The notes beneath the pieces are model-generated. The model was not told the origin of the DNA, made no database searches, and saw nothing but the letters and a program-made list of their open reading frames with translations. A DNA stretch of 64,000 bases from Gnetum montanum (lineage: Eukaryota; Streptophyta; Gnetopsida; Gnetales; Gnetaceae), in NCBI GenBank assembly GCA_015680685.1, contig MNCI01004871.1, positions 597,227-661,226 of the forward strand, read 5' to 3'. Positions 20,872 through 32,835 of the stretch are shown piece by piece. The position numbers and the translations under genes were made by a program. How positions within the stretch are numbered: position 1 is the first letter of the stretch; the number at the start of each line of letters is the position of its first letter.

Positions 20872-21976
20872 ATGTTGATTCTTTCATGGAATGTTCAAGA
20901 TCTTACTAATAGACTTTAGATAAAATTTTGTCAATGCTTTTTTTTGTACATGACATCTAGTTTCTATTTCCATTCTTCTTCAAGAGATTAAAATTTCCAA
21001 TTCAAATATAATCATGGCTAGTAATAGTATTCTTCATAATTCTATAATATTATTTACTAATCATAATATTGGTCAAGGTGGTGTAGCTTTCATTAGCAAT
21101 CATTTTTTTATCTAAAAAATTTCTCTCATGGAAAAGATAATTATGTAGTCTAGGTAATTCTTTAAGAGACTTTAGGTTCTTTTGGTATTTATGATATTTA
21201 TGCTTCTACTAATTTTGTAGATAGAATTTTTCTATGGCAATTTCTTCTCTAAAGTTTACCTAACATTCCTTGACTTTTCAGTGATGATTTTAATATAATC
21301 GAAAATTCTAATAATAAAATTGGTGGAGCTTCTTCTCAACTTGTAGGCCATGAGCTTTTTATTTGGTGTGATCATAAGAAATAATTTTGTTTATTTGATG
21401 CTACTAGATCAAATGTTTATCATGATGATTGATTTACCTAGTCTAACCTCTATGAAGGTAATAATTGATTTTTTAAAAGACTTGATTCATTTTATTTTTC
21501 CAATTATTCTTCTTGGTTTTGTGATGGAAAGGTTACAGTTCACAAAGATGCAATCTTTTCAAATCTTTTTCAAATTTCTCTTAATCTAGAATTTGGTATT
21601 AAATCTCTAATTTAACATTATGAATTTTTTTGTATGAATGCATCTTTATTTCTTACTATAGGTATGTTGACATCTCTATGGAATGTAGAAATGAGACCCA
21701 TGGTAAATTAGGTTGGATTAATTGGTGATTGCATACTATATATTTTGTTCATAATTTTGTCTATTGGTTGAGTAAGCAATATGCCAAGAGACAAAGGGAG
21801 ACTCAGAAAAAAATTTATGATGAAATTCAACAAATCAAAACTGTAATACAAAATGATCACTTTAATATTATTATTTAATAATAGCTTCCTTGTGTTCACT
21901 TAGTCAGATAAAAATGGGATATGCATAATGATAAGAGTGCTTTCATCAAGAGTCATCTTAACTAGTTGAAAGTAGG
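20872..21976 (+). pseudogene. LINE ORF2, endonuclease domain
   Basis: Starts MLILSWNVQDL at 20872, the usual N-terminus of plant L1 ORF2 endonucleases. It continues with ILLQEIKIS near 20972 and GQGGVAFISNHF near 21076, then SDDFNIIENSNNKIGG (about 21280-21327), the catalytic DFN motif of the apurinic-type endonuclease that nicks target DNA. Many stops and frame changes occur. The ORF is cut at 21981 by element 2 and resumes at 29032 with the reverse transcriptase. Confidence 0.7.
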
Positions 21977-21981
21977 AGAAC

Positions 21982-22764
21982 TGATGAGCCATGATATCGC
22001 GTACGTGATATCGTGTCCTACCTCATTTTCTATAAATAAGAGGCGGCTTCCCTTGTTCAAGGGAGTTAGACTTAGACCCTTAGCTAAACTCTTGCAGTTT
22101 TACCATTCTAGAGTTAGAATAATTCCTGTGTGCTCGCAGTAGGAGTCTTAGAGTGAACGGATCTTTATTCGAGCAATTTGTACCTGAGCACACATTTGTG
22201 TATGGCAATAAAGATGAACTTTATGATAAACCTTGCAGCATACAGATTAAGCTAAATAGTAATTAATTATTGTTGAATGTTTAATTTCTTTTCTAGTTAA
22301 TTAATCTCTCTCTCTCAATTCTTGACTTTCCTAGTTAAGTACACTCAATACAACCACTTCGAGCATGTGTGTAGCGCTTGGTAACCCAGTAATGATTAGC
22401 ATTTGGTAATCCCAACAGCGTTGCACTGGTTCAAGATGTGCGTGGCAAGTGGGAATGGATACTGGTGTTAGGAACAGCTAGAACTTAGTTAGTGAATAGT
22501 TAATGAAAGTTAGTCACTTAGTTCTCCTTACCTTCCCCTATTAGCATAAGACCTTAAAAAGATAAAATATATAAAAATCATAAACCTCAAGCTTACTTAA
22601 CCATACAACTATGACAATACAAGTAAGTTTCGGAAGATAGCGATTGATTAACTTTGAGTGTTCCATCAAGGCGCGTAAGCACTTAGTCCTTAGAGTTTGA
22701 CCGGATCGCATGTGAAACACTCGTATTCGTATGGTTGAGTGTAGGGGTACCTCGCCACTCATCA
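21982..22764 (+). repeat. 5' LTR of element 2 (783 bp)
   Basis: TGATGAG...CTCATCA. A short U3 has GATATCGCGTACGTGATATCG (21993 on) and TATAAATAAGAGG near 22029. The TCTTTATT/AATAAAGA pair encloses an ACACA/TGTGT hairpin at 22162-22216. The expected tRNA-Asp primer site is not recognisable downstream (TTGTCTGTGGACTATG). Confidence 0.9.
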
Positions 22765-22879
22765 TTGTCTGTGGACTATGTAGAACATAGGAAATCATTC
22801 ATATCGTTGGGATGCTAGAATGAACCCTTAGGGTTAATCAAGAAAAGATAAGACAACGGTAAATCGCACACCGAACAAG

Positions 22880-24780
22880 ATGAAAATGTCTTCTTCTTCG
22901 CACAATAACACTTCACCACCTAGGACTAACACAAGAGATAGTCGGTGGCATAACACAAGTAATCAAGATCCACCAGTTCCTCAACAATTTTGTGTGGTAT
23001 ATACTCATCACGATGAGTATGTACTTGACTTTACCTTTATTCTCCATCAAGATGAACAACTGTGTTGGAGATACTTGGAAAGTAACATAGTGTTACCTTC
23101 AAACCGATCAGTCCCCAACATGCTCCTTCGTGCTCTCTCACAAATAGGCATGTAATTTTTGTATGTAGAATATGTTGCATGTGATCATGACACAAGGGAC
23201 TACTATCCCACAGAAGCGCAACATCAAAGGGACTTGCAACAGGAGAGATATCATACATCCTCGAAGGGTAAATGGTCCCATAATGCTCTACATGTCTTGA
23301 GAAAAATTAAGGATGGTGAACCTACTTCAACAGGTTCCCCACCAAACGATGTTCCTCCTCCTAACGATGGTTAAGAGGTGGTGTATTAGAACCTACACTC
23401 CACGATTCACAACCCTGGTTTTGATACCCATGAGCATGAAGTATTCAGAGAAGGAACACAACCACACAATACAGGCAGATGTTCTGGTCGTGATCAGGAT
23501 TGTGGCTGAGACCACAGAAGAGAAGGTAGAAAACACCATCATGGTGATGGTTCTTCTTCTTCTTCACCTTCATCATCACATTCACCCTCTCCTTCAGTGT
23601 CCAGATCCAGTCATAAGGAGACCAACCATGAGGATAAAGGGAAACAAAGTGAAAAACATCGACAAGACAATCAAGAACGAGGACGAGGGCGTTCTAAGGA
23701 ATCAAGGCATGGAAGAAGGGAAAGTAGGAAACCGTGTAGATACCATAGACGCTATGAATGAGATGATCACAAAGAACCCCTACTCGCAACTAGAAGCATG
23801 TTAAACATAATGGAGGCGATAAGAGTTCCCACAAGGCACCAAAAAGATAGTAGGATCAAGAGGTTAGACATGAATAACATCCCACGATTTGAAGAGGGTT
23901 ACAAAGCTGATCCTCAAAACCATTTACAAGAATTCCATGATGCATGTGCCTTGCAGAACATAGAAAATGAATGGCAAAAACTGAAGTTGTTCCCAAGGAC
24001 ACTAGTGAAAGAAGCTGAAAGCTGGTATCGGTCCCTAGAACCAGAATCCATTCGGAGGTGAAGTACAATGTTAGAACTGTTTAATGATAAGTACCAAACG
24101 TACTCCCGAGTGTCTAATCTACAAAAGAAAATCCATCCTTGGATGCTACCATGGGCTGCGATTACGCATTGTTACATCATTGCCCTGGCCATGGTTATTC
24201 GCAGCGGGATCAACTGCACCAACTCGTGGATGGACGTAGGCATGAAACAAGAAGGACCCTTGGGACGTATGCCCAAGGAAGGCTATCATAGCTTAGGTCT
24301 CATCAAATCCATACATTGCTAGAGCAAGTAGCCAAAGAAGAAGGTGAGCTACGAAAGAGAAAAAGTGTGGAAGAGTACAACCGAGATCCTTCCCTCTGAA
24401 AAAAAGGGAATGAGATTTTGTGAGGAGGAAGAAGAGTCACCACTCAAAGAGATGGTGAATAGAAAAACTTTGCCACTCCAAAAGTTAACAACTGAAGTAT
24501 CAGCAAAGGTAGACCAGATGTGGGACTCCCTAGATAGTAGGTTTAAAACTGTTCTTAGGATTGTAGAGGAGTTTAGAGAGTGAGGTAGTGAGCATGACAA
24601 AAAGAAAAAGAGAGAAGTAGATAATGCATGTAACAAGGGTAAGGGTAAAATGGCCATCACTGAAGAGGTTGTGGATTCAGATATGGATGATGATGGTGGA
24701 TGTGAGATATGCCAATACGACCATCCTAAGGGATGTTGCTCAATAATCTCACATCTACAAGAGTCTGGGGTGTATGCACT
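22880..24780 (+). pseudogene. gag: gag of element 2, with a serine/arginine-rich N-terminal region
   Basis: Starts MKMSSSSHNN. It is a chain of frames broken by stops (23153, 24059) and shifts. Order: an N-terminal part with FTFILHQDEQLCWRYL, then an SR-like region at 23550-23760 (SSSSSPSSSHSPSPSVSRSS, then RGRGRSKESRHGRRESRK). The Gag core follows: MNNIPRFEEGYKADPQNHLQ, WQKLKLFPRTL, ESWYRSLEP, and LFNDKYQTYSRVS at 24077. The zinc knuckle CEICQYDHPKGCC is at 24702-24740. The Gag core matches elements 1 and 3; the SR-rich part is shared only with element 3. Confidence 0.75.
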
Positions 24781-26102
24781 TAACCCATGATTTAATAAAC
24801 AGCAAGGACCCTGATGGTTACCTTATCCCCAAGGTAACCCAAGGTAGTTCCACCAACCTTCAACATATTACCCAAGTGGAACTCCATCACAACCCATTAA
24901 GCAACATCAATAGTGGCAATACCCACAATCATGGGGGATGCCACCACCAAGGCAACAATACCCCTACCGGCAACCAGACCCATATGGCTACTACATGTAG
25001 CATCCAACCTCTCCACGTGACTCTTTTGGTCATGTTACATCACAACATCACTACCAAGCTCATGAGTATTTTAGAACTCCTTCTCCTAGGGGAGATAACT
25101 CGTAAACATACCATCCTTCGAATCCATCTGCAACTCTCACACCGATAGCTCCATTACCACCCACTCCAACAATGCAAGGGGAACTCCCTACTCAACCGCA
25201 ACAACACAATGCCATAAGGGCTATAAATACTCAACCCGCTGTTGGTTCTGACAACCATATAAAGAGATGACCTTTCTTCAGAACCAACAATCCAACCAAG
25301 CCCTCACAACCATAAGCGGTTGAACCTCTGAATGCCTCTCCATCAAATAAGGCTTTAGAGCTCCCTTCAAACCAAACACCAAGATCAACACATATGGTTA
25401 TGTTAACACATGTTGTTACTAACTGGATTAAGGTGGGCCACCTTCCCAGGAAATTCTCTAATCCTGGAAGCCCTCTAATCTATCTCCAAGTCACTGGGAA
25501 TGAACCATGTAAAGCTCTTTTGGACTCAAGTTCAGGAGTCAACTTAATATCACAAGAGATGTACAAAGCCTAGAACCTACCTCCATTAAAGAAGAGAAAT
25601 ATTCACCTAGAGCTAGTTGACCAGTCCATCACTGTTTCCTTAGGACTGGTGGAGGACATTGTTACCACTGTGTGCGGGTGGTCATACCCAGCTGATTTCC
25701 TAGTGATACAAGTAAAAAATGATAAAGGGGACTTCCTAATAATAATGGGAAGGGCATGGCTAAGTACTATAAATGCATGTCTAGGAATCTGTGATCTTTC
25801 ATTGGAAATATCTAAGGAAAATACTTTTGGGAAGATCGAGAAGAAGATGGTTCCATGCATTGCATACAGTGATACAGGGTGCAATTGCGTGCAGAAATCA
25901 TGGGTTGAGCAAAGTTTAGCATTGCCTGCATGCAACCGGTGTGCACAAGACCTTATCCTACAAAAGTGCCTATATGCAGTAGCCACATGACAAAGAGACA
26001 CCCAGTGGCTGATAACTGATCAAGTGAACAACTCACTAACGTGCATGGAACTAACTGAGGGAATAACTAGTGCTTACATTGAAAGCATAGATGAACTTAA
26101 GT
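24781..26102 (+). pseudogene. Proline/glutamine-rich linker and aspartic protease of element 2
   Basis: A proline-, glutamine- and tyrosine-rich stretch leads to a retropepsin-like domain. It has KALLDSSSGVNLIS (about 25511-25552), where DSS replaces the usual DTG/DSG, then a flap-like region and IIMGRAWLSTINACLGI (about 25739-25789), the counterpart of the (I/L)LGRxWL motif. Retropepsins process Gag and Pol. The changed active-site Gly and the stops indicate loss of function. 25649-25990 is an uninterrupted frame. No reverse transcriptase follows. Confidence 0.7.
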
Positions 26103-28205
26103 AGGTCCGTCGCCAACTTCCAAACCTTAACCTGAAAACATCAATTGGGGGAAGTTGGAAATTCCTAAAAAATTCAAACAAGCACTTTGATAAGACATTA
26201 TTTATCAATGTGAAATAGACCAAACCTTACCATGATTATAGAATGGTCAGTGCACATAATACCCCTAAGAAGGGATGACCCCACTCATTATTTCGAATCT
26301 CCCCCTTCCAACTCAGTCATGGGGGAGATGGCCACCTCTACTAATCAATTGGGGCCCTTAGTTCCTTTTTAGGTTTTTGTTTTACACATTTTTGTTTTAC
26401 AAATTTCTTTAACTTTTCTTGTTTTTTTTTTTTTGGCAACATCATTCATACCTTTTCATTTCTTTATATGGTTGTTTGTGATTATTAGGTTTGTCACCTA
26501 ATAAGTGCTCCTAGTGGTGGTATGAACTATATACTATTGATTGCTAATGTTTGGTTTTTACCTTTGAGTTATAATGTTGATACTAAGATATGGTTCTTTT
26601 GATATAACAGGCAATGAGTCCACATCATCCATGCATCCATGAATTTCTATGGTCTCTCTTGGCTTGAAACTGTACAGTCCCTTTCTTTAAATAATACAAC
26701 TATCAACGAATTGGTGACTAGGCATTTCTCAAACTAAGGAAGGACTCAAGAATTGAAAAGGGTGTGACTTCAAGGGAATTTGATGCATTTGTGCTAGCTA
26801 TTCTCTTGGGTGCTTGGATGTTTTCTTCTTGGGTTTTCCTTACCATTTCAACGTTGCTCCATTATCGGGAAGCTGAGCTAATAAAAATAATAAGTCTTTG
26901 CATGGTATGATTCTCAGGCAAAAAAAAAAAAAAACAGTGAGAATTCAAAGCACACCCCTTAGACAAAATAATCATCTAGGCTACAAGCACTGGTTATGGA
27001 ACTAAATAAATGTGTTCCCTCTAACTAAGGCCCTCTCTTGCTTCCTACTTTTTCCTTTCTCATGTCCTTGGAATGGTGGTGACTCTTTGATGGAAGCATT
27101 CTTATTACTTCATGTGGATGGATTGGCCAAGTGTATTAATGTGAAGTCACTGGATGTGGATTGTTTGAGGCTAGATTTGGAATGAGATCTACTAAGTCAC
27201 ATTAACCATAAATACACAAGGGGCTATACACCACCTTGTTTTTAAGACTCCATTCCATTCTCTTCTCCTCATCATTCTTTCTCCATTTTCAACCTCATTG
27301 TCAGTTGTATCAATAGTCTATATTTTGGTTGATGCATTGTTTTCTTTTTGGTAAATTATTTTGGTTACTACTTTAACTCTTGCTTCCAAATGGCATTCCT
27401 AGAGCCTACGAACTCTTTGAATGTGGAATTGTCAGGGCATTAAGGGCATGAGCCTGCTTTGGGGAGGACCCACTAGCATTCCTACTTGGTGCATCAGTTA
27501 ACTTATTTTCCTTAAACATTTTCGCAATCAACATTTATTTTATTCATTTCCACCTCTGACATCCATTTTATCAGGGTTGTCGTTGTTTCTTTTTCTCCAT
27601 CTTTCTTATTCCTTATATTTTTCCATTCTATCACTACCAAAGGATTACCCTTAGTCATGAGGGTCCTGGTCCAATTTTTTCAATTTTCTCCTAACCACTA
27701 CACCTTGGGTAGTCACCAGTGTTATATCTCCAAAATCTGTATTAGCCATATCACAACTCAACCAATATACTATACACCAAGGCAAGGTATCAACTGCACT
27801 GTGATTTATTTATCCTTGCTAGTATGAGACTATATTATGTGTGTAGATGGCAATCATACAACAATGGACTAGAACTAGAGGAAACACTTAGGATGAACTA
27901 GTGCTGGAATAGTCATGCAAGGAATAAGATGGATGGCGTTATTATGGATGGACAACGGAAGACGCAATTTTGGCATCAGCAACAACACATCTTCTTCTAT
28001 TCTCTCTCTTCTCTCTTAGCTGCCAAATAAGGCTGGATGTAAAATGTGTATAGTGTTCACTCTTGTGGTCATGAATACTAATATTGCCATGTATTGTAAT
28101 GCTAATCCATTCACGTGTCACCCCATTCACCATTAGTGTCATTCAAGTCAATAATCCCATACCTTCCCAATATTTTGTAAGGAACTTGAGGACGAGTTTT
28201 CATTT
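26103..28205 (+). other. Non-coding 3' spacer of element 2
   Basis: Colinear with 1-1640 of element 0. Contains a polypurine-like CAGTCATGGGGGAGATGG near 26314, the TTTGGGGAGGACCCACTAG block near 27458, a further AGTCATGAGGGT near 27653, AAG/GTATCAA at 27786 and GTGTGTAG/ATGG at 27846. The ATG at 27847 opens a frame that breaks soon, whereas element 0 keeps 61 codons there. Confidence 0.6.
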
Positions 28206-28218
28206 AGTCATGGGGGTA
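28206..28218 (+). other. Polypurine tract of element 2
   Basis: AGTCATGGGGGTA immediately before the 3' LTR start. Confidence 0.75.
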
Positions 28219-29026
28219 TGATGAGCTGTGATATCACATACGTGATATCGCGTATGCGATATCGCGTAGATATCGCGTCCTACCTCATTTTCTATAAATA
28301 AGAGGTGGCTTCCCTTGTTCAAGGGAGTTAGACATAGACCCTTAGCTAAACTCTTGCAGTTTTACCATTCCAAAGTTAGAATAATTCCTGTGTGCCCGCA
28401 GTAGGAGTCATAGAGTGAACGGATCTTTATTCGAGCAATTTGTACCTGAGCACACATTTGTGTACGGTAATAAAGACAAACTTTATGATAAACCTTGTAG
28501 CATACAGATTAAGCTAAATAGTAATTAATTATTGTTGAATGTTTAATTGCTTTCCTAGTTAATTAATCTTTCTCTCTCAACCCTTGACTCTCCTAGTTAA
28601 GTACACTCAGTATGACCGCTTCAAGCATGTTTGTAGCACTTAGTAACCCAGTAATGATTAGCATTTGGTAATCCTAGCAGCATTGCACTGGTTCAGGAGG
28701 TGTATAGCAAGTGGGAACAGATACTGGTGTTAGGAACAATTAGAACTTAGTCAGTGAATAGTTAATGAAAGTTAGTCACTTAGTTCTCCTTACCTTCCCC
28801 TAGTAGCATAAGACATTAAAAAGATAAAAGCTATAAAAATCATACACCTCAAGCTTACTTAACCATACAACCATGACAATACAAGTAAGTTTGGGAATAC
28901 AGTGATTGATTAACCTTAAGTGTTCCATTAAGGTGTGTAAGCACTTAGTCCTTGGAGTTCGACTGAATCACACGTGAAATGCTCGTATTCGTATGGTTGA
29001 GTGTAGGGGTACCTCGCCACTCATCA
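28219..29026 (+). repeat. 3' LTR of element 2 (808 bp)
   Basis: TGATGAG...CTCATCA. It matches the 5' LTR closely but has a longer palindrome array (CGTGATATCGCG, ATGCGATATCGCGTAGATA). TATAAATAAG is near 28302. Followed by the AGAAC duplication. Confidence 0.9.
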
Positions 29027-29031
29027 AGAAC

Positions 29032-30792
29032 CATGCAAGGAATTTTTAAAATTCTTAAAAGATAAAAGTATTTTACCTATTATTAACTTCATGAAAGTTG
29101 ATTATCAATAGTTTTCTTAAAAGATATTTTCAATGTATATTTGTTTCATAGGGTTTTGATCATGAATATTTTCTCTCTAATTATGATCATTTACCTAATA
29201 TTGTTCACAGCAATCACAACCATTTTCTTGAATAAGATATTTCTCTTACTAAATTTAAAGATACAATGTTTAACTTTATCAATGATAAAGCTCTAGGTTT
29301 TGATGAAATTCCCATTAATTTTTTTTTAAATCATTGGGATGTGTTGGTATGGACCTTTATTGTGTTTTTGTAGAAGTAATTGAACAATGTTCTCTTGGTC
29401 AAGAGCTAAATAGAGCCATGAGAATAATTTCTATAGAAGGTGATCTTTCCCACATTGGTAATTGATGGTCTATTATTCTTCTAAATTCTATTTATCAAAT
29501 GTTGATTAAATGTCTTGTTAAAAGATTAAAACCAATTATTCTTTAATTAATTACTCTAGTGCAAACTAGCTTTATCAATGTTAGATATATTTTGGACGAT
29601 GTTATTGCAACTTGGAAGGATATGTAGTGAGCTGAGAACTCCAATCAAGACATTTCTTTTTTAAAACTTGATTATGCTAAAGAATGTGATAAAATTTAAT
29701 GGAAATTTATTATTTCTTGTCTTTGCAAATATGGTATTTATAAAAAAAATTTATTAGCATAGTGAAGACTCTTTTTGCATATGCTAATGCACTTGTGGCT
29801 ACAAATGTTAACATTACTAATAGTTGTAAGCTTGAACACTTAGTTAGGCAAGGTTTCCCTCTTACTCCTTATTTCTTCATCCTTGCTATTCATTTTTTAT
29901 GTCATGCTATACAGAAGGTCCAAGAACATAATTTGCTACAAGGTATCTTTATTGAAAATAATGTTTTTACTTTATTAAATATGCATTTCTTAGATGACTT
30001 CTTTTTTATGATAAAAAAATAACAAAGTTATTATAAATTATCTTTTTTATTGTATTAGTCAATATTGCAAAATTTGAAGCTCTTAGTTTAATTAGTTTAA
30101 ATTTTATATGTTTTGCAATAATGGGTTTCAAGTATAGGCTTTGTCTAAATCTTATCATTTTCTAAAAAAGTCAAATGTTTTCATATTATTAGGCATTCCT
30201 TTTTCCTTTGTTCGATCTTAAAAAATTTTATGAGATGTTATAGTGAAAAAAATTGAAGAAAAAATTATTAAGTGAAAGGAAAAGAAGTTTTCAATGTCTA
30301 GTAAGTTTATTATTTATAAGCATATCATCCAAGGTACTCATATGTATTATTCATCATATTGGACTCCTAGTATTTCTATAGTTTGTCACATTAATCAACT
30401 TGTGTAAAATTTCCTTTAGAATAATAGTTATTTTAGAAAAGGATTTTGTAGTGCTACTTGGGATATTTGCACTTTTCAAAAAGAGGATGGTGGATTAGGA
30501 TTGGTGATTTATTATAAGCAAGGTATTATTTTATGTATCAAGTGGAAGGTTAAATACTTATTTGGTTGAGAGCCTTGGAAGCTTCTTTTTCATAAGTGCA
30601 TTCAGGTGGATAAGCCTAGGTAGTGATTACTAGAAAGATACTCTTCTTTTTTTTTTAAATTGGATACTTTTTCCAAAAAGATATTACTATATTAGGTTTT
30701 ATTATCATAAAGCACATTTGAAAGGCTTGGAGTTTTATCAGTGATTTTGGAAACTTTAATAATATTACTATTTATACCTTTATGCTTGATAA
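29032..30792 (+). pseudogene. LINE ORF2, reverse transcriptase domain
   Basis: Continues the L1 ORF2 interrupted at 21981. Visible motifs: KALGFDEIPINFFLNHW (29287-29337), SFINVRYILDDVIATWKDM (about 29569-29625), CKLEHLVRQGFPLTPYFFIL (about 29828-29887) and FLDDFF at 29987-30004, the counterpart of the YADD/FADD catalytic box. Many stops. The ORF is cut at 30797 by the copia element and its 3' part resumes at 36606. Confidence 0.75.
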
Positions 30793-30797
30793 GATTT

Positions 30798-31203
30798 TCT
30801 CAGCCTCTAAGTCTATGCACTAGTAGCCTCAAATAAAAAAACCAACAAAATAGAACAAAATAGGAGCAAACAGAGGCAACTAAATTTCACATTTTTATTC
30901 AACAGATAATGGTCTTTAAATAGGCAAATACATCAATAGAAAATAGCAATTGAATGAAGCAACTTCTATAACAATTGACCCTTTAACTTTTGTAATGGTC
31001 AACCCTTCAACTTCTATAATGATCGACCCTTCAACTTCTATAATAGTGGACCCTTCAACTTCTGTAATGACCAACCCTTCAACTTTTGTAACAAGTGACC
31101 ATTCAACTTCTAAAGAACAAAAATAGCAACTGAATCCCTAAGGATAGTTCTTAAAGACTAGGACAAACAAAAAAGCATGTTTAATAATTAAACACATTTA
31201 ACA
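30798..31203 (-). repeat. 3' LTR of the copia element, with 24-bp internal tandem repeat
   Basis: On the minus strand it begins TGTTAAATGTG. About six copies of a 24-bp unit (ACTTCTATAATGATCGACCC type) fill 30961-31110. The same array is in the other LTR. Confidence 0.8.
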
Positions 31204-31222
31204 CCCTCCCATAAACTAAAAG
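31204..31222 (-). other. Polypurine tract of the copia element
   Basis: The minus strand reads TTTAGTTTATGGGAGGG directly before the LTR start TGTTAAATG, typical for copia elements. Confidence 0.8.
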
Positions 31223-31489
31223 CTTGCAAACTATCAGTTTAACAAGAATCATTTAATGTGTAGAGTTCAAGTTGCTTTCTTAGCCTCTGGAATGTTGATA
31301 ACTTGAGGGGTTTGATTAGAATATCAGTGAGTTGATCTTCACTTTAACAAAACACCAAATCAATAATACCATCATTGCACAGATCATGTAAGAAGTGAAA
31401 TTTCACATTAATATGCTTGCTTATTCCATGTAGCACAAAAGTTTTGGATAACTTTATGGCAAAATTGTTGTTACAGAAAAATTGTAGTA

Positions 31490-32835
31490 GCCCCCTCTTA
31501 ATTGAAATATAGGTCATTAAGAATTTTTATTAGCAAAATAGCTTGGCAAGCACAAGATGTTGTAGCAACAAATTTAGCCTCTGTGGTTGACAATGTGACA
31601 ATTGATTGCTTCTTGGATGACCATGAAACAATCCATGTGCCATCATATAAACATATCTTGAAGTGCTCTTCTTATCATCTTGATCTCTTGCATAATCACT
31701 ATCAATAAATCCCACAAAATCACATTTCTTACTAATGAGTGGCGAGGTACCCCTATACTCAACCATACGAATACGAGCGTAACACGCGCAATTCGGTCGA
31801 ACTCCGCAAACTAAGTGCCTACACGCCTCATGGAACACTTAAGGTTAATTATTCGTTGTCTTCCCAGACTTACTTGTATTTGTCATGATGTATGGTTAAG
31901 TAAGTCCGAGGTATATGATATTTATAGCTTTTCTATTTTATCTCCTATGTTAGTGAGGTGAAGGGTTGAAGAGATTAACTAACTAACTCTAACTAACTAA
32001 CTAAGTCTTAATTACCTAGCATCAGCATCCGTTCCCACTTACCGTTCACACCTTGAATCAATGCAACCGTGGTTACCAAATGCTAATCATTGCTGGGATC
32101 ACCACACATAACGCACGTGCTCGAAGCGGTCGTACTAAGGCACTTAACTAGGAGAGAAAGGTTGAGAAAGATTTAATTCCTAATAAATCATTTAAATAAT
32201 AAATAGTAAATAACATTAAATAAAATCCTATTTAGCCTATTCCATTCAGTGCAAGGTTTATCCAAGAAGTTCGTCCTTATTGCCGTACACAAACTTGTGT
32301 TCAGGTACAATGTTTGCTCGAATAAAGATCCGTTCACTTTGGAGTTCCTACTGTAGGCACGTGGAAAATATTCTATCTCTAGAGGGATCAAACTACTAGA
32401 GTTTCACTACGGTCTAAGCCTAGGATGGAAAATAAGGGAGAGCTGCCTCTTACTTATAGACTTTACGGTGCACTGCGATATCGCGTGGGATGCGATATCG
32501 CGGCCCATGCGATATCGCGTACCATCACTTACCTTTCTTGTAAAACAACCCAAAATCTTTAGTTCCTTGCAAGTAATGAAAAATTCTTTTTTAGCCAACA
32601 AATGCATATTCTTTGGAGAGTCCATGTATATGCTAATAAGACTCATAGCATGCATTATATTGGGTTTGGTTACAATCAAATACATTAGAATCCCAACAAT
32701 TTGGTTGTAAAGTGTAACCTCCACCTTGCTTCCTTTAGGATCTTTGTTTAGCCTCAAGCTAATCTCATTTGGAGTGCTTACAGGATTGTAATCCTTCATC
32801 TTAAACCTCTCCGAAATTTCTTTGACATACTTCTT
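31490..32835 (-). pseudogene. RNase H part and end of reverse transcriptase of the copia element, split by solo LTR
   Basis: The minus strand holds FVGFIDSDYARDQDDKKSTS (about 31660-31720), the copia RNase H block with its acidic residues. Beyond the solo LTR, 32528-32799 has MKDYNPVSTPNEISLRLNKD, then a block corresponding to the copia Y-x-x-x-V-G-x-L-M-Y-x-x-x-x-T-x-P region. The two halves join cleanly when the LTR and one CTTAC copy are ignored. Confidence 0.7.
31728..32532 (-). mobile_element. Solo LTR of the TGATGAG family (31733-32527), with perfect CTTAC target duplication
   Basis: CTTAC at 31728-31732 and 32528-32532 flank a single minus-strand LTR. It starts TAATGAG on the plus side (one change from TGATGAG), holds the family end block, the AATAAAGA/TCCTTATT pair near 32277-32328, TATAAGTA-like sequence near 32455 and GCGATATCGCG palindromes at 32475-32520. 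No internal DNA remains, so it is a product of LTR-LTR recombination. Confidence 0.9.

Larger units (their letters stand above)
21977..29031 (+). mobile_element. Element 2: complete TGATGAG-family element, gag-protease only, with 5-bp target duplication
   Basis: AGAAC at 21977-21981 and again at 29027-29031 flank LTRs 21982-22764 and 28219-29026 (element 7,045 bp). The internal region has gag and an aspartic protease, then about 2.1 kb of non-coding spacer colinear with element 0. Reverse transcriptase, RNase H, integrase and the long third ORF are absent. Hence non-autonomous, yet it transposed normally, as the duplication shows. It sits inside LINE ORF2 between endonuclease and reverse transcriptase. 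Confidence 0.9.
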
